Shown: positions 5,948 to 11,801 of the stretch, in pieces
Numbering within the stretch: the first letter of the stretch is position 1
Layout: each line of letters begins with the position of its first letter
DNA from: a virus
Reading direction: 5' to 3' (one strand)
Length of the DNA: 35,251 bases
Virus record (IMG/VR): IMGVR_UViG_3300036806_000187
Coordinates: 1-35,251 of that record
Made by a program: the position numbers and the translations under genes
Notes under the pieces: generated by a model
Told to the model about the DNA's origin: nothing
The model's database searches: none
What the model saw: only the letters and a program-made list of their open reading frames with translations

Positions 5948-5976
5948 ATTATATATAATTTAAGTTATATAGTCAA
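5948..5976 (-). promoter_or_regulatory. Sigma70 promoter for the 5919-5359 operon
   Basis: On the minus strand, -35 TTGACT (5976-5971), a 17-bp spacer and a perfect -10 TATAAT (5953-5948). It is expected to be strong, giving a leader of about 25 bases. Confidence 0.8.
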
Positions 5977-5993
5977 TGGTATGTATAATATAT

Positions 5994-6022
5994 TTGCTTT
6001 TTTTGTGTTATGACACTAATAT
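5994..6022 (+). promoter_or_regulatory. Candidate rightward promoter with internal GTGT-TATG-ACAC operator
   Basis: -35 TTGCTT (5994-5999), a 17-bp spacer and -10 TAATAT (6017-6022). An inverted repeat GTGT/ACAC (6005-6016) sits in the spacer, where a repressor would block polymerase. It is weaker than the opposing promoter. Together they make a second divergent control region. Confidence 0.45.
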
Positions 6023-6043
6023 TTATATTTTATAGGGGTTTAA

Positions 6044-6316
6044 ATGCAAAATTGTGATAATTCTACTGTGGATGATAGCTCAAATAATATAAAGTTGAGA
6101 GAGCATCTACGTGAGTGTATAGCTTCATTTGTTGGTGAGCATGAAACTTACTTTCGTGATATTATTGATGCTCTGGCTTTTAATATCATTTTAGCCTTTA
6201 GTAAAGTGCATGATAGTGATAACAGAACTCGGGAAATTAATTTCTTATGTGGCTATTTGAAAGCGCAAGTAGGTTTATTGAGTCAATATGAAGGTGCTAA
6301 TGAAAAAGTGTTATAG
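6044..6316 (+). CDS. Unknown helical protein, 90 aa
   Basis: Starts MQNCDNSTVDDSS with AGGGG upstream. The rest is helical (LREHLRECIASFVGEH, then a hydrophobic ALAFNIILAFSKV about residues 43-56 that is too short and charged at its ends for a sure membrane segment). It heads a rightward group of small genes and overlaps the next one. Not recognised. Confidence 0.6.
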   Translation: MQNCDNSTVDDSSNNIKLREHLRECIASFVGEHETYFRDIIDALAFNIILAFSKVHDSDNRTREINFLCGYLKAQVGLLSQYEGANEKVL

Positions 6317-6542
6317 GTGCAATGATACAGGCATGTATTTAGGGAATGGTATGATTATGACCGATTGCCAATTATGTGCACAGGATGATAATCATTACAA
6401 TAAAATATGTGCTCCCACACTTGACAAGATTGATAGACGTAGTAAAGAATATAGAGATGCGATTAACGAGATTATGCGTACATCTGAATGTAATCGTGTA
6501 AAAGCTACTCAGATATTTGATAAAACTTATAGTAAAAGCTAA
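6300..6542 (+). CDS. Small zinc-ribbon protein
   Basis: An 80-aa protein with CYRC at residues 4-7 and CQLC about 15 residues later, resembling one DnaJ-type zinc knuckle, and a helical C terminus (EYRDAINEIMRTSECNRVKATQIFDK). ATG 6300 is preferred over the in-frame 6288 because AAGGTG lies six bases before it. It overlaps the upstream gene by 17 bp. Exact role is unknown. Confidence 0.6.
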   Translation: MKKCYRCNDTGMYLGNGMIMTDCQLCAQDDNHYNKICAPTLDKIDRRSKEYRDAINEIMRTSECNRVKATQIFDKTYSKS

Positions 6543-6557
6543 AACTGTATAGCTTTT
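6534..6557 (+). terminator. Possible weak hairpin over the stop of the zinc-ribbon gene
   Basis: AAAAGCT (6534-6540) and AGCTTTT (6551-6557) form a 7-bp stem with a 10-base loop; the 3' arm supplies four U. It could attenuate transcription before the small-terminase gene. Confidence 0.35.
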
Positions 6558-6580
6558 CGGAATTATAAAAGAGGTAAACT

Positions 6581-6958
6581 ATGGCTGCGCCTAAAACTGG
6601 ACCAACAGCACCTCACGTTCCCACCGATAGATTAAGAGGCGAAGTAAGTGCTTTAACCAGCTTCGGAAACACTCAAGAAGAAATTGCTAGACATCTTGGA
6701 ATAGATGAAGATACCCTTGCTAAATATTATCGCGATGAACTTGATAATAGTGTTCTGCGTGCGAACTCAAAAGTAGCTAAAGGTCTATTTAAGAAAGCTA
6801 CTGAAGATGAGGATTTATCTGCTCAAATATTTTGGCTAAAGACACGTGCAAGATGGCGTGACCGTGATAGCGTTAATGAACCTGACACTAAACAGGTCAA
6901 TGAAGATTGCAAGAAACGCATGCAAGAGCAAGATGAAAAAAACAAAAAACCATATTAA
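6581..6958 (+). CDS. Probable terminase small subunit (HTH protein)
   Basis: A 125-aa protein: TQEEIARHLGIDEDTLAKYYRDEL (about residues 32-55) is a homeodomain-like helix-turn-helix, and SAQIFWLKTRARWRD follows. This is the pattern of many phage small-terminase or packaging-associated HTH proteins. The C terminus is a charged helix. The small subunit selects the DNA start for packaging. Here it is 4.8 kb from the large subunit, with accessory genes between, which is less usual. A general DNA-binding protein is the alternative. An intrinsic terminator follows directly. Confidence 0.6.
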   Translation: MAAPKTGPTAPHVPTDRLRGEVSALTSFGNTQEEIARHLGIDEDTLAKYYRDELDNSVLRANSKVAKGLFKKATEDEDLSAQIFWLKTRARWRDRDSVNEPDTKQVNEDCKKRMQEQDEKNKKPY

Positions 6959-6963
6959 AGAAT

Positions 6964-7015
6964 AAACCCGCAAAACATGAGCCCCTATTTTCTTGTGTTT
7001 ATAGTGCGGGTTTTT
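6964..7015 (+). terminator. Rho-independent terminator
   Basis: AAACCCGC (6964-6971) pairs with GCGGGTTT (7006-7013), and the U tract runs to 7015. The 34-base loop contains a further AAACA/TGTTT-type stem. It ends the small-terminase transcript. Confidence 0.75.
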
Positions 7016-7052
7016 ATTTGTAGAAAACAACAAATAGGACTCGCAGCTGTTT

Positions 7053-7376
7053 ATGAATATGAAAATTAAATATATATTGTTTGTTATTTTAGCTTTATCT
7101 TTTTCTCAAGGTTGGGCCTCATTTGTAGTTGGCTATGCTTCCGGTGTTTCTGCGGGGTCTTCTACCAATTCAAGTAATTCTGGTGGAGATGTCTTTATTT
7201 CACGAAAATTTGATTACATGATTGCTTGTGATTTGAAATACACAAAAATTGAGGATGGCAATTATGAATACTTTTGTTTTAATCCGCCTAAGAAAGATGA
7301 GATTTTATTTATGAGTACAATTTTTGGTGATAATCATTGGCCATCAAAAATTATTTATTATATGGGTTTTAAATAA
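7053..7376 (+). CDS. Exported small protein with signal peptide
   Basis: A 107-aa protein. Residues 1-23 (basic start, hydrophobic FVILALSFSQ, then WA|SF) are a good Sec signal peptide. The mature part opens with a Gly/Ser-rich segment (VGYASGVSAGSSTNSS) and ends in a beta-rich domain with a cysteine pair (Cys about 58 and 73). It lies alone after a terminator, which suggests an accessory gene acting in the periplasm or envelope. Superinfection exclusion is possible but unproved. Ribosome site is weak; Met3 is an alternative start. Confidence 0.6.
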   Translation: MNMKIKYILFVILALSFSQGWASFVVGYASGVSAGSSTNSSNSGGDVFISRKFDYMIACDLKYTKIEDGNYEYFCFNPPKKDEILFMSTIFGDNHWPSKIIYYMGFK

Positions 7377-7414
7377 TTAACTCATCTATCATAGCGTGTA
7401 AGAAAGGATTATTG

Positions 7415-7651
7415 ATGACAGATATTGAAACACTTGCTGAAAATTATAACAAGCTTGCAATTGAATATGATATTCTTAAAACTAGATTAAATAATATAGA
7501 ATATAAGTTTCAGCAAGTAATATACCCGCTTCCTACTTTAAGAGAATTAGAGTCCCAAGTTGAATCTCATTCTGAAAGATTAGCCATGATTGATAATTGG
7601 CTTAAGAGGGGTATTTTTGATGTCACATCGAACCCAAATGCTAGATATTAG
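7415..7651 (+). CDS. Coiled-coil protein, 78 aa
   Basis: ATG 7415 has AAGGA six bases upstream; the TTG at 7412 is not preferred. The first 35 residues form a heptad-rich helix (ENYNKLAIEYDILKTRLNNI), a proline break follows, then a second helix (RELESQVESHSERLAMIDNWL). It resembles the coiled-coil halves of the XhlA-like peptides elsewhere in this genome but has no membrane segment. Function is unknown. Confidence 0.55.
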   Translation: MTDIETLAENYNKLAIEYDILKTRLNNIEYKFQQVIYPLPTLRELESQVESHSERLAMIDNWLKRGIFDVTSNPNARY

Positions 7652-7671
7652 ATTTTTATCAGTACAAAGAA

Positions 7672-7818
7672 CTCAATCAGCCTAGGTAATGGTTGAGAGG
7701 CTAATCCCGACGGCCATAAGCGGAAGTAAATCTTCTGGGGGACTGCGACAGTCGGCAGTAGTAGAGGCTGTGGGAGGGTGAGAGGCCCTCTTATATTTAC
7801 TTTGGCCGACGATATTAG
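7672..7818 (+). ncRNA. Structured RNA of unrecognised class
   Basis: A 264-bp gap without a convincing gene (7652-7915) is clearly more G/C-rich than its neighbours and folds well by eye. CTCAATC (7672-7678) pairs with GGTTGAG (7691-7697). A long helix is built from CTAAT/ATTAG (7701-7705 with 7814-7818), CGGCCA/TGGCCG (7711-7716 with 7803-7808) and AAGTAAAT/ATTTACTT (7724-7731 with 7795-7802). It encloses GACTG-CGA-CAGTC (7741-7753) and GAGGG/CCCTC (7774-7778 with 7786-7790). I see no tRNA, tmRNA or RNase P signature and no obvious group I core. It may be a leader element of the following genes or an independent phage RNA; strand is assigned from neighbouring genes. Confidence 0.6.
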
Positions 7819-7873
7819 GTCTTACTCATAATAAAGCAGCAATTAACTGTCCTAAAAGAGCCAGCGCCGACCG

Positions 7874-7910
7874 TGAGAAAATAGGCCGCCATTATCTCAT
7901 TATTTTGAGG
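7874..7910 (+). promoter_or_regulatory. Possible alternative-hairpin switch at a ribosome site
   Basis: TCTCA (7895-7899) can pair upstream with TGAGA (7874-7878; the stem extends by AAT/ATT past one mismatch). Its CTCA part can instead pair downstream with TGAG (7906-7909), which is part of the GAGG ribosome site of the next gene. The two pairings exclude each other, as in riboswitch expression platforms. Pairing is seen; switching is inference. Confidence 0.4.
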
Positions 7911-7915
7911 ATGAT

Positions 7916-8206
7916 ATGCAAATTGTAGGTGAAAAAGTCCAGGGCTATAATCATTCGGAAATGCCTGAAGCAGGTGAAACAATAGCTGATTCATGGGATT
8001 TAGATATTCTATTACCTATGATTCGTAGCGCTTCTTATTATTTTAGAAGCCCTCAAGATTGCCCATTCGCTAGGGGAAATTGGCTTTTGGATATCAGGAT
8101 GAAAGATGGTCAATTGCTTTGTTTTAAATTTCCTAAAGAAATGACTGAAAAGAGATTTATTGAATTCTTGCAGCCCTTGTTGTTAAAAATGAATAAAGGA
8201 CCTTAA
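7916..8206 (+). CDS. Unknown protein downstream of the structured RNA
   Basis: A 96-aa protein that begins MQIVGEKVQGYNHSEM, contains DSWDLDILLPMIRSASYYF, and ends in a helix (EKRFIEFLQPLLLKMNK). Its GAGG ribosome site lies in the hairpin at 7896-7909. It starts a run of seven tightly packed accessory genes. No family recognised. Confidence 0.6.
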   Translation: MQIVGEKVQGYNHSEMPEAGETIADSWDLDILLPMIRSASYYFRSPQDCPFARGNWLLDIRMKDGQLLCFKFPKEMTEKRFIEFLQPLLLKMNKGP

Positions 8207-8449
8207 TTGATTGAAGAACTAATAAAATGGCTTGATTTTATGATAGAAAATCAGGAAGAAATAAAACTAGAGTATGCGTATATACCACAACATTATCCAG
8301 ACTGGAATAAGGGTTATCACGAAGCGCTGATTGATATGAAAAAACAAATAGATTTGATCAAAAAAGATATTTTTGATGGGCGCTTGAAAAAGTCATCGTT
8401 GTCCGTTGGTAATTCTGATTTTGAAGACGCACATTATAAAGGTGATTAA
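8207..8449 (+). CDS. Unknown helical protein, TTG start
   Basis: An 80-aa acidic helical protein (IEELIKWLDFMIENQEEI, then GYHEALIDMKKQIDLIKKDI). The start is TTG directly after the TAA of the preceding gene, with AAGGA six bases before it; the first in-frame ATG would remove the opening helix. The stop overlaps the next ATG as TAATG. Function unknown. Confidence 0.55.
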   Translation: MIEELIKWLDFMIENQEEIKLEYAYIPQHYPDWNKGYHEALIDMKKQIDLIKKDIFDGRLKKSSLSVGNSDFEDAHYKGD

Positions 8450-8778
8450 TGTCTTATTATTACTTGAACGATGACCATACAATTAGACCATGTACGAAGG
8501 AAGAATGGATTGACCAATGTCATGAAATGTATGAAGGAAAAACAAGCAAACATGTAGCTGATGACGAAATAAATGGTTATCGCGTATCTACTGTTTGGCT
8601 GGTTATTAATCATAATTTTTTTAAAGAGGGGACACCGTTATTATTTGAAACCATGGTTTTTGATGGCAAAGATGAATCTATATACTGCGAACGCCATTCA
8701 ACCTGGGATGAAGCCGAAGAAGGTCATAAGAAGGCTATGCAGTGGGTGAAAGATGGGCGTAATGATGAAATGGCTTAG
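8449..8778 (+). CDS. Conserved phage accessory protein
   Basis: A 109-aa protein with a pattern I have seen in many phage and prophage accessory proteins: a YYYLNDDHT opening, GYRVSTVWLVINHNF, TPLLFETMVF, and STWDEAEEGHKKAMQWV at the end. No activity is known to me for the family. Translation is coupled to the upstream gene by TAATG, and the 3' end overlaps the next gene. Confidence 0.65.
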   Translation: MSYYYLNDDHTIRPCTKEEWIDQCHEMYEGKTSKHVADDEINGYRVSTVWLVINHNFFKEGTPLLFETMVFDGKDESIYCERHSTWDEAEEGHKKAMQWVKDGRNDEMA

Positions 8779-8950
8779 TGTAATCATGGATAAATTGGCA
8801 GATAGGCTTTGCCCTAATGTTAAAGCTACCTGCATTCATGAACCAACTGATGACTCTTTAATCGTGGGTAAAATGTATAAAGACTTGTCAGGCGAACCTT
8901 TTCAGATAACTCATTATTCCTGTAAGAAATGTGGAGAGTTTTATAGATGA
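8753..8950 (+). CDS. Small zinc-binding protein (shares module with 10460-10684)
   Basis: Up to 65 aa. Met1 at 8753, Met4 at 8762 and Met5 at 8765 are all possible, and the ribosome site is weak at each. From Met5 it reads MKWLSV, nearly the same opening as the next gene. The C terminus has CIHE and then CKKCGEFYR, a probable zinc site also found as CNHE and CVKCREFY in the protein of 10460-10684. Ends by ATGA into the next gene. Function unknown. Confidence 0.55.
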   Translation: MGVMMKWLSVIMDKLADRLCPNVKATCIHEPTDDSLIVGKMYKDLSGEPFQITHYSCKKCGEFYR

Positions 8951-9138
8951 AATGGCTTAGCATCAAAGAACATACTCCTCCAAAAGATGGCTACTACATC
9001 GTAAGACTTGCATCTAACGAAGAAAATAGCGGTGATTTCATTTATGATGGCGAGTGGTTTGCAAATGGTCAGTGGATTCCATATATATTGAATGAGAACT
9101 GGCAAAGGACCCATTTCATTATTCCGGGCCCAGTATAA
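8947..9138 (+). CDS. Small DUF551-like protein
   Basis: A 63-aa protein: MKWLSIKEHTPPKDGYYIVR resembles the opening of DUF551 phage proteins (W-x-S, then PP-x-DG-x-YLV), and GEWFANGQWIP follows. The first 14 bases of the gene (ATGAAATGGCTTAG) also occur at the start of the preceding gene, a trace of duplication. ATGA overlap. DUF551 proteins are common phage accessory products without known activity. Confidence 0.55.
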   Translation: MKWLSIKEHTPPKDGYYIVRLASNEENSGDFIYDGEWFANGQWIPYILNENWQRTHFIIPGPV

Positions 9139-9143
9139 TCATA

Positions 9144-9395
9144 ATGAATATTACAGAACAGGATGAAGATGAAATCATAGCCATACAAATTGGAAGTGAT
9201 ATTTATTTTGGCCAAGCTGCAATTGATAAGTGCATTGAAGTACAACGCTTTAATCAATTACATCCACGCTCTACATTCAAATTTATAGCTGAACTAGATT
9301 TAGACCCAAAATGGGTTGAATATGCAGAATACCCAACAATATTTAAACTATCTGAAGTTGATAAACTATTTCGTGTTACCGAAAATATAAAATAA
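9144..9395 (+). CDS. Unknown acidic protein, 83 aa
   Basis: Begins five bases after the previous stop. The N terminus is strongly acidic (MNITEQDEDEIIAIQIGSDIYFG). The remainder has one helix (AIDKCIEVQRF) and a mixed C terminus. Not recognised; kept as a gene because of its operon position and lack of competing frames. Confidence 0.55.
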   Translation: MNITEQDEDEIIAIQIGSDIYFGQAAIDKCIEVQRFNQLHPRSTFKFIAELDLDPKWVEYAEYPTIFKLSEVDKLFRVTENIK

Positions 9396-9433
9396 GTTAC
9401 ACAAATTTATTAGAGTCTAATATAGGTGACATA

Positions 9434-9856
9434 ATGAATGATTTTACGAAAGAAGATTTAAAAATAATGTTATCTTGGCGCAATGATATGGTTTATACGA
9501 AAAAGCCAACGTCTCAAATGATTGTTAGCAACGAAAGATTAGGCAAAAAAATACAATCCATGATTGATAACTATGCGAGCATGACGAAAATGATTTGGAA
9601 TAATGTAAAAGATAAATTACCACACCATAATCAAATCGTCTTAGTCTTTGCAAAAACAATCCGTAGTGTAGATGGATACGGGGTTGCAACTTTCATAGAC
9701 TCTATAAAAATGAATGAAGAGTTATCTAAAGGCCCTTATGCTAATGAATGTGTAGATGTAAATAAAAATCCATATTATTTCGTTTCACAAGAAGTGAGGC
9801 AGCATATATTCAATAATGTTTCACACTGGATGCCTTTGCCGGAAGCTCCTGAATGA
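9434..9856 (+). CDS. Two-module protein: KIQSMIDNY helix plus DUF551
   Basis: A 140-aa protein. Residues 1-47 (FTKEDLKIML, ending KKIQSMIDNY) match the N-terminal module of the minus-strand protein at 10460-10684. Residues 58-140 are DUF551: IWNNVKDKLPHHNQIVLVFA, then HWMPLPEAPE at the C terminus. This fusion and its neighbours look like shuffled pieces of one family set. ATGA overlap with the next small gene. Function unknown. Confidence 0.7.
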   Translation: MNDFTKEDLKIMLSWRNDMVYTKKPTSQMIVSNERLGKKIQSMIDNYASMTKMIWNNVKDKLPHHNQIVLVFAKTIRSVDGYGVATFIDSIKMNEELSKGPYANECVDVNKNPYYFVSQEVRQHIFNNVSHWMPLPEAPE

Positions 9857-10008
9857 AAATCAGTGAAAAACAAATCATGCAGTTGATTAATTTAGTATAT
9901 GAATATAGAACATATAATGTTTTAAAAAATGAGCCTATAGCTCATATTAATGAAACATTATATGAAATAGAAAATCAACAATCCGAAGAATTAAAGGTAA
10001 TTGAATAG
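9853..10008 (+). CDS. Small helical protein, 51 aa
   Basis: ATG 9853 overlaps the preceding stop as ATGA. The product (MKISEKQIMQLINLVYEYRT, ending SEELKVIE) is one or two helices. It is the last gene of the rightward accessory operon and faces minus-strand genes across a 185-bp gap holding a 10-bp inverted repeat. Not recognised. Confidence 0.55.
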   Translation: MKISEKQIMQLINLVYEYRTYNVLKNEPIAHINETLYEIENQQSEELKVIE

Positions 10009-10129
10009 ATTATTCACAAGATTATCTATAATTATACTATTTCCTAGTATTTAATTTAACCATTCTGTTAGTGTATCTTTTATACATCCCCCTAATAACA
10101 ACACCTCTTGATTTTATTGGGTTTTGGTC

Positions 10130-10163
10130 ACTAAGTCTGATTATTACAGTAACCAGACTTAGT
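10130..10163. terminator. Likely bidirectional hairpin between convergent operons
   Basis: ACTAAGTCTG (10130-10139) and CAGACTTAGT (10154-10163) are perfect 10-bp inverted arms with a 14-base loop, in the gap between convergent genes (stops at 10008 and 10194). Neither side has a strong U run, so termination efficiency is uncertain. The rest of the gap is AT-rich and holds nothing else I can name. Confidence 0.5.
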
Positions 10164-10193
10164 TATTACATAAAACATTCTTGAAGTCATTCA

Positions 10194-10460
10194 TTAATAA
10201 TTTCCAGAAGTTCCACGTATTATAATTCTGTCTATATATAGTCTTTTTATATTATTATCTAGTAATTCAAATTTAAACCCTTTTTCAATTAACTCATTTG
10301 CCAAATGCTGTATGCCCATTCCAAGTCTTGCATAGACGCAGTCCTCTGATTCCATTTTTTTTATAAGATTTAATATTTCTTTTTCCGAGGCTGTGCTTTT
10401 GAAGTTGAAATATTCTTCATAATGCCCATTATTGGCATCAACAAATACGTAATCGTTCAT
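10194..10460 (-). CDS. Unknown protein, 88 aa
   Basis: Starts at 10460 by TAATG overlap with the upstream gene. It begins MNDYVFVDANNGHYEEYFNF, then a helix (SEKEILNLIKKMESED) and a mixed alpha/beta end (NELIEKGFKFELLDNN, IDRIIIRG). Last gene of the minus-strand accessory operon. No family recognised. Confidence 0.55.
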   Translation of the reverse strand: MNDYVFVDANNGHYEEYFNFKSTASEKEILNLIKKMESEDCVYARLGMGIQHLANELIEKGFKFELLDNNIKRLYIDRIIIRGTSGNY

Positions 10461-10684
10461 TAATAAAATTCTCTACATTTTACACATTTATTTTTAGGTG
10501 GATTGCTTGTATATATCAGGCCATCACTTTCATGATTACACTTATAGTTATCAATCATGGATTGGATTTTTATTATAATACTATCACACATTTCCTGATA
10601 TTTCTTACCTACATGTACGCATCGCGGGAGATACTCAATCCCGTTCTTTAATGCGATTAGTTCTTTTTTCGTGAATGGATTCAT
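10460..10684 (-). CDS. Two-module protein: KIQSMIDNY helix plus zinc tail
   Basis: From ATG 10684 the product is 74 aa. Its N-terminal half (MNPFTKKELIALKNG, ending KIQSMIDNY) matches 9434-9856; its C-terminal half (CNHE, then CVKCREFY) matches 8753-8950. ATG 10684 is chosen because GAGGAAGGA lies just upstream; the longer frame would need a TTG inside that site. Similar two-part proteins are frequent in phages of gammaproteobacteria. Function unknown. Confidence 0.65.
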   Translation of the reverse strand: MNPFTKKELIALKNGIEYLPRCVHVGKKYQEMCDSIIIKIQSMIDNYKCNHESDGLIYTSNPPKNKCVKCREFY

Positions 10685-10698
10685 ATTTAAATCCTTCC

Positions 10699-11463
10699 TC
10701 AATAATAATCATCTTTATCGTATATTTTATAAACATCACTAAAATGTTCCCTTAAAACTTCAGCATCATGACTTTTTGAATAAGTGCCGCGAAGATTCAT
10801 GATATTATCAACAGATACATAATTAGATTTTCTAGGTCTACGATAAGATGTTAGTGGGTCCCCATATCTTACAGTTCTCTGATAATGCTTATCGCACATG
10901 CCTTTTGATCTGGCAAGATTTTCACAATCATCCACATCACATACTCGTTTTCCATTCCCTTGAAGTCGTGTAGAAGGAATTTTTAATACAATTTCTCTAT
11001 AATGTTTATAGCAATACCCTTGAGTACGTTTATTAGCAGTACAGCCATAATGTCTGCATTCTTTTCTAACTAATATCTTTGGCAATAATTCAGGAGTGCC
11101 GTTAGCCATCCATCGAGTATAATGTTTTAGGCAATAACCCTTGCATTTGTAAGGTTCTTGGCAATCTTTCACAGAACATTTTTTATCATTAGGCGCTTTC
11201 TCTCGTGGGATTGCTTTATGAGGGGCACCATATTTCGTTATTTGATTATAATGATTAGAACACCATCCTTTTGCCCGATGAGCATTCGTACATCCTTCAA
11301 AGGAGCATTTTCTATCGGATTTATGCAATCCTTTGGCTTTAGATCCCCCTAGTTTTCCTATAACATGAAGTTCTTCACCATTATTCCACATATTGTAATG
11401 AACCTTACAATATCCTTTTGCGACGTGCTTCCTATCGCAACCCTGAAATGTACATGTTTTCAT
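10699..11463 (-). CDS. Protein of five tandem zinc-knuckle repeats
   Basis: A 254-aa basic protein made almost entirely of five repeats of the pattern C-x4-C-x(6-7)-KG(Y/W/M)C-x2-HY, at about residues 4-23, 53-72, 95-114, 136-155 and 175-194; four are followed by a short G-x-P or similar turn. Each repeat supplies three Cys and one His, predicting one zinc each. The repeat resembles the KGYCxxHY elements often attached to phage HNH nucleases, but no HNH core is present. The last 55 residues lack repeats. Nucleic-acid binding is the simplest inference. Confidence 0.65.
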   Translation of the reverse strand: MKTCTFQGCDRKHVAKGYCKVHYNMWNNGEELHVIGKLGGSKAKGLHKSDRKCSFEGCTNAHRAKGWCSNHYNQITKYGAPHKAIPREKAPNDKKCSVKDCQEPYKCKGYCLKHYTRWMANGTPELLPKILVRKECRHYGCTANKRTQGYCYKHYREIVLKIPSTRLQGNGKRVCDVDDCENLARSKGMCDKHYQRTVRYGDPLTSYRRPRKSNYVSVDNIMNLRGTYSKSHDAEVLREHFSDVYKIYDKDDYY

Positions 11464-11523
11464 TGTCGTCCTTGATGTGTTAATTATTAATTATTCATGC
11501 ATCCTGCATATGTACTTATAATA

Positions 11524-11552
11524 AAATTATGACACAATATAATAAAAGTTAA
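11524..11552 (-). promoter_or_regulatory. Candidate promoter for the zinc-knuckle operon
   Basis: On the minus strand, TTAACT (11552-11547), a 17-bp spacer and TAATTT (11529-11524), about 60 bp before ATG 11463. Both boxes are imperfect, so confidence is modest. Confidence 0.4.
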
Positions 11553-11568
11553 ACTATTAAGGAATATA

Positions 11569-11610
11569 ATGAGATTTAGTGTTATAGCGAAAGCTTCGAA
11601 ATGGTTTTGA
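11569..11610 (+). CDS. Possible 13-codon leader peptide
   Basis: AAGGA then five bases then ATG 11569, reading MRFSVIAKASKWF and stopping at 11608-11610. The next gene begins two bases later and has no ribosome site of its own, so the peptide would bring ribosomes to it. It is short, so the evidence is positional only. Confidence 0.45.
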   Translation: MRFSVIAKASKWF

Positions 11611-11612
11611 TT

Positions 11613-11801
11613 ATGAAAACAAAAATAGGGATGTTAAAGAAATACGTAGAACGCCAAGCGTTCGATCATGGATTATGGCAGGACCACGATGAGGTATCAA
11701 AGGCATATTTACAACAGGAACTACGCCGCATTACCTGGATGATAGAAGATGCTACAATTCAGCAAATTACTGATGAGATAAAACGATATGACGTGCGTTG
11801 A
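11613..11801 (+). CDS. Small helical protein before the large terminase
   Basis: A 62-aa protein (MKTKIGMLKKYVERQAFDHG, then a helical ELRRITWMIEDATIQQITDEI). An upstream in-frame ATG at 11601 lies within the leader peptide and has no ribosome site. Its 3' end overlaps the large-terminase start by 14 bp. It occupies a slot where a small terminase is often found but has no helix-turn-helix that I can see, so the role is open. Confidence 0.6.
   Translation: MKTKIGMLKKYVERQAFDHGLWQDHDEVSKAYLQQELRRITWMIEDATIQQITDEIKRYDVR

Noticed and set aside
6581-6958. Calling this gene the small terminase with certainty
   Set aside because: The HTH and following motif fit, but the gene is 4.8 kb from the large subunit and the same fold occurs in other phage DNA-binding proteins, so it is listed as probable only.
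7672-7910. Group I intron, tmRNA, RNase P RNA or a tRNA cluster
   Set aside because: No intron core pairing segments, no split exon on either side, no tmRNA or RNase P signature sequences, and no tRNA T-arm with acceptor stem.
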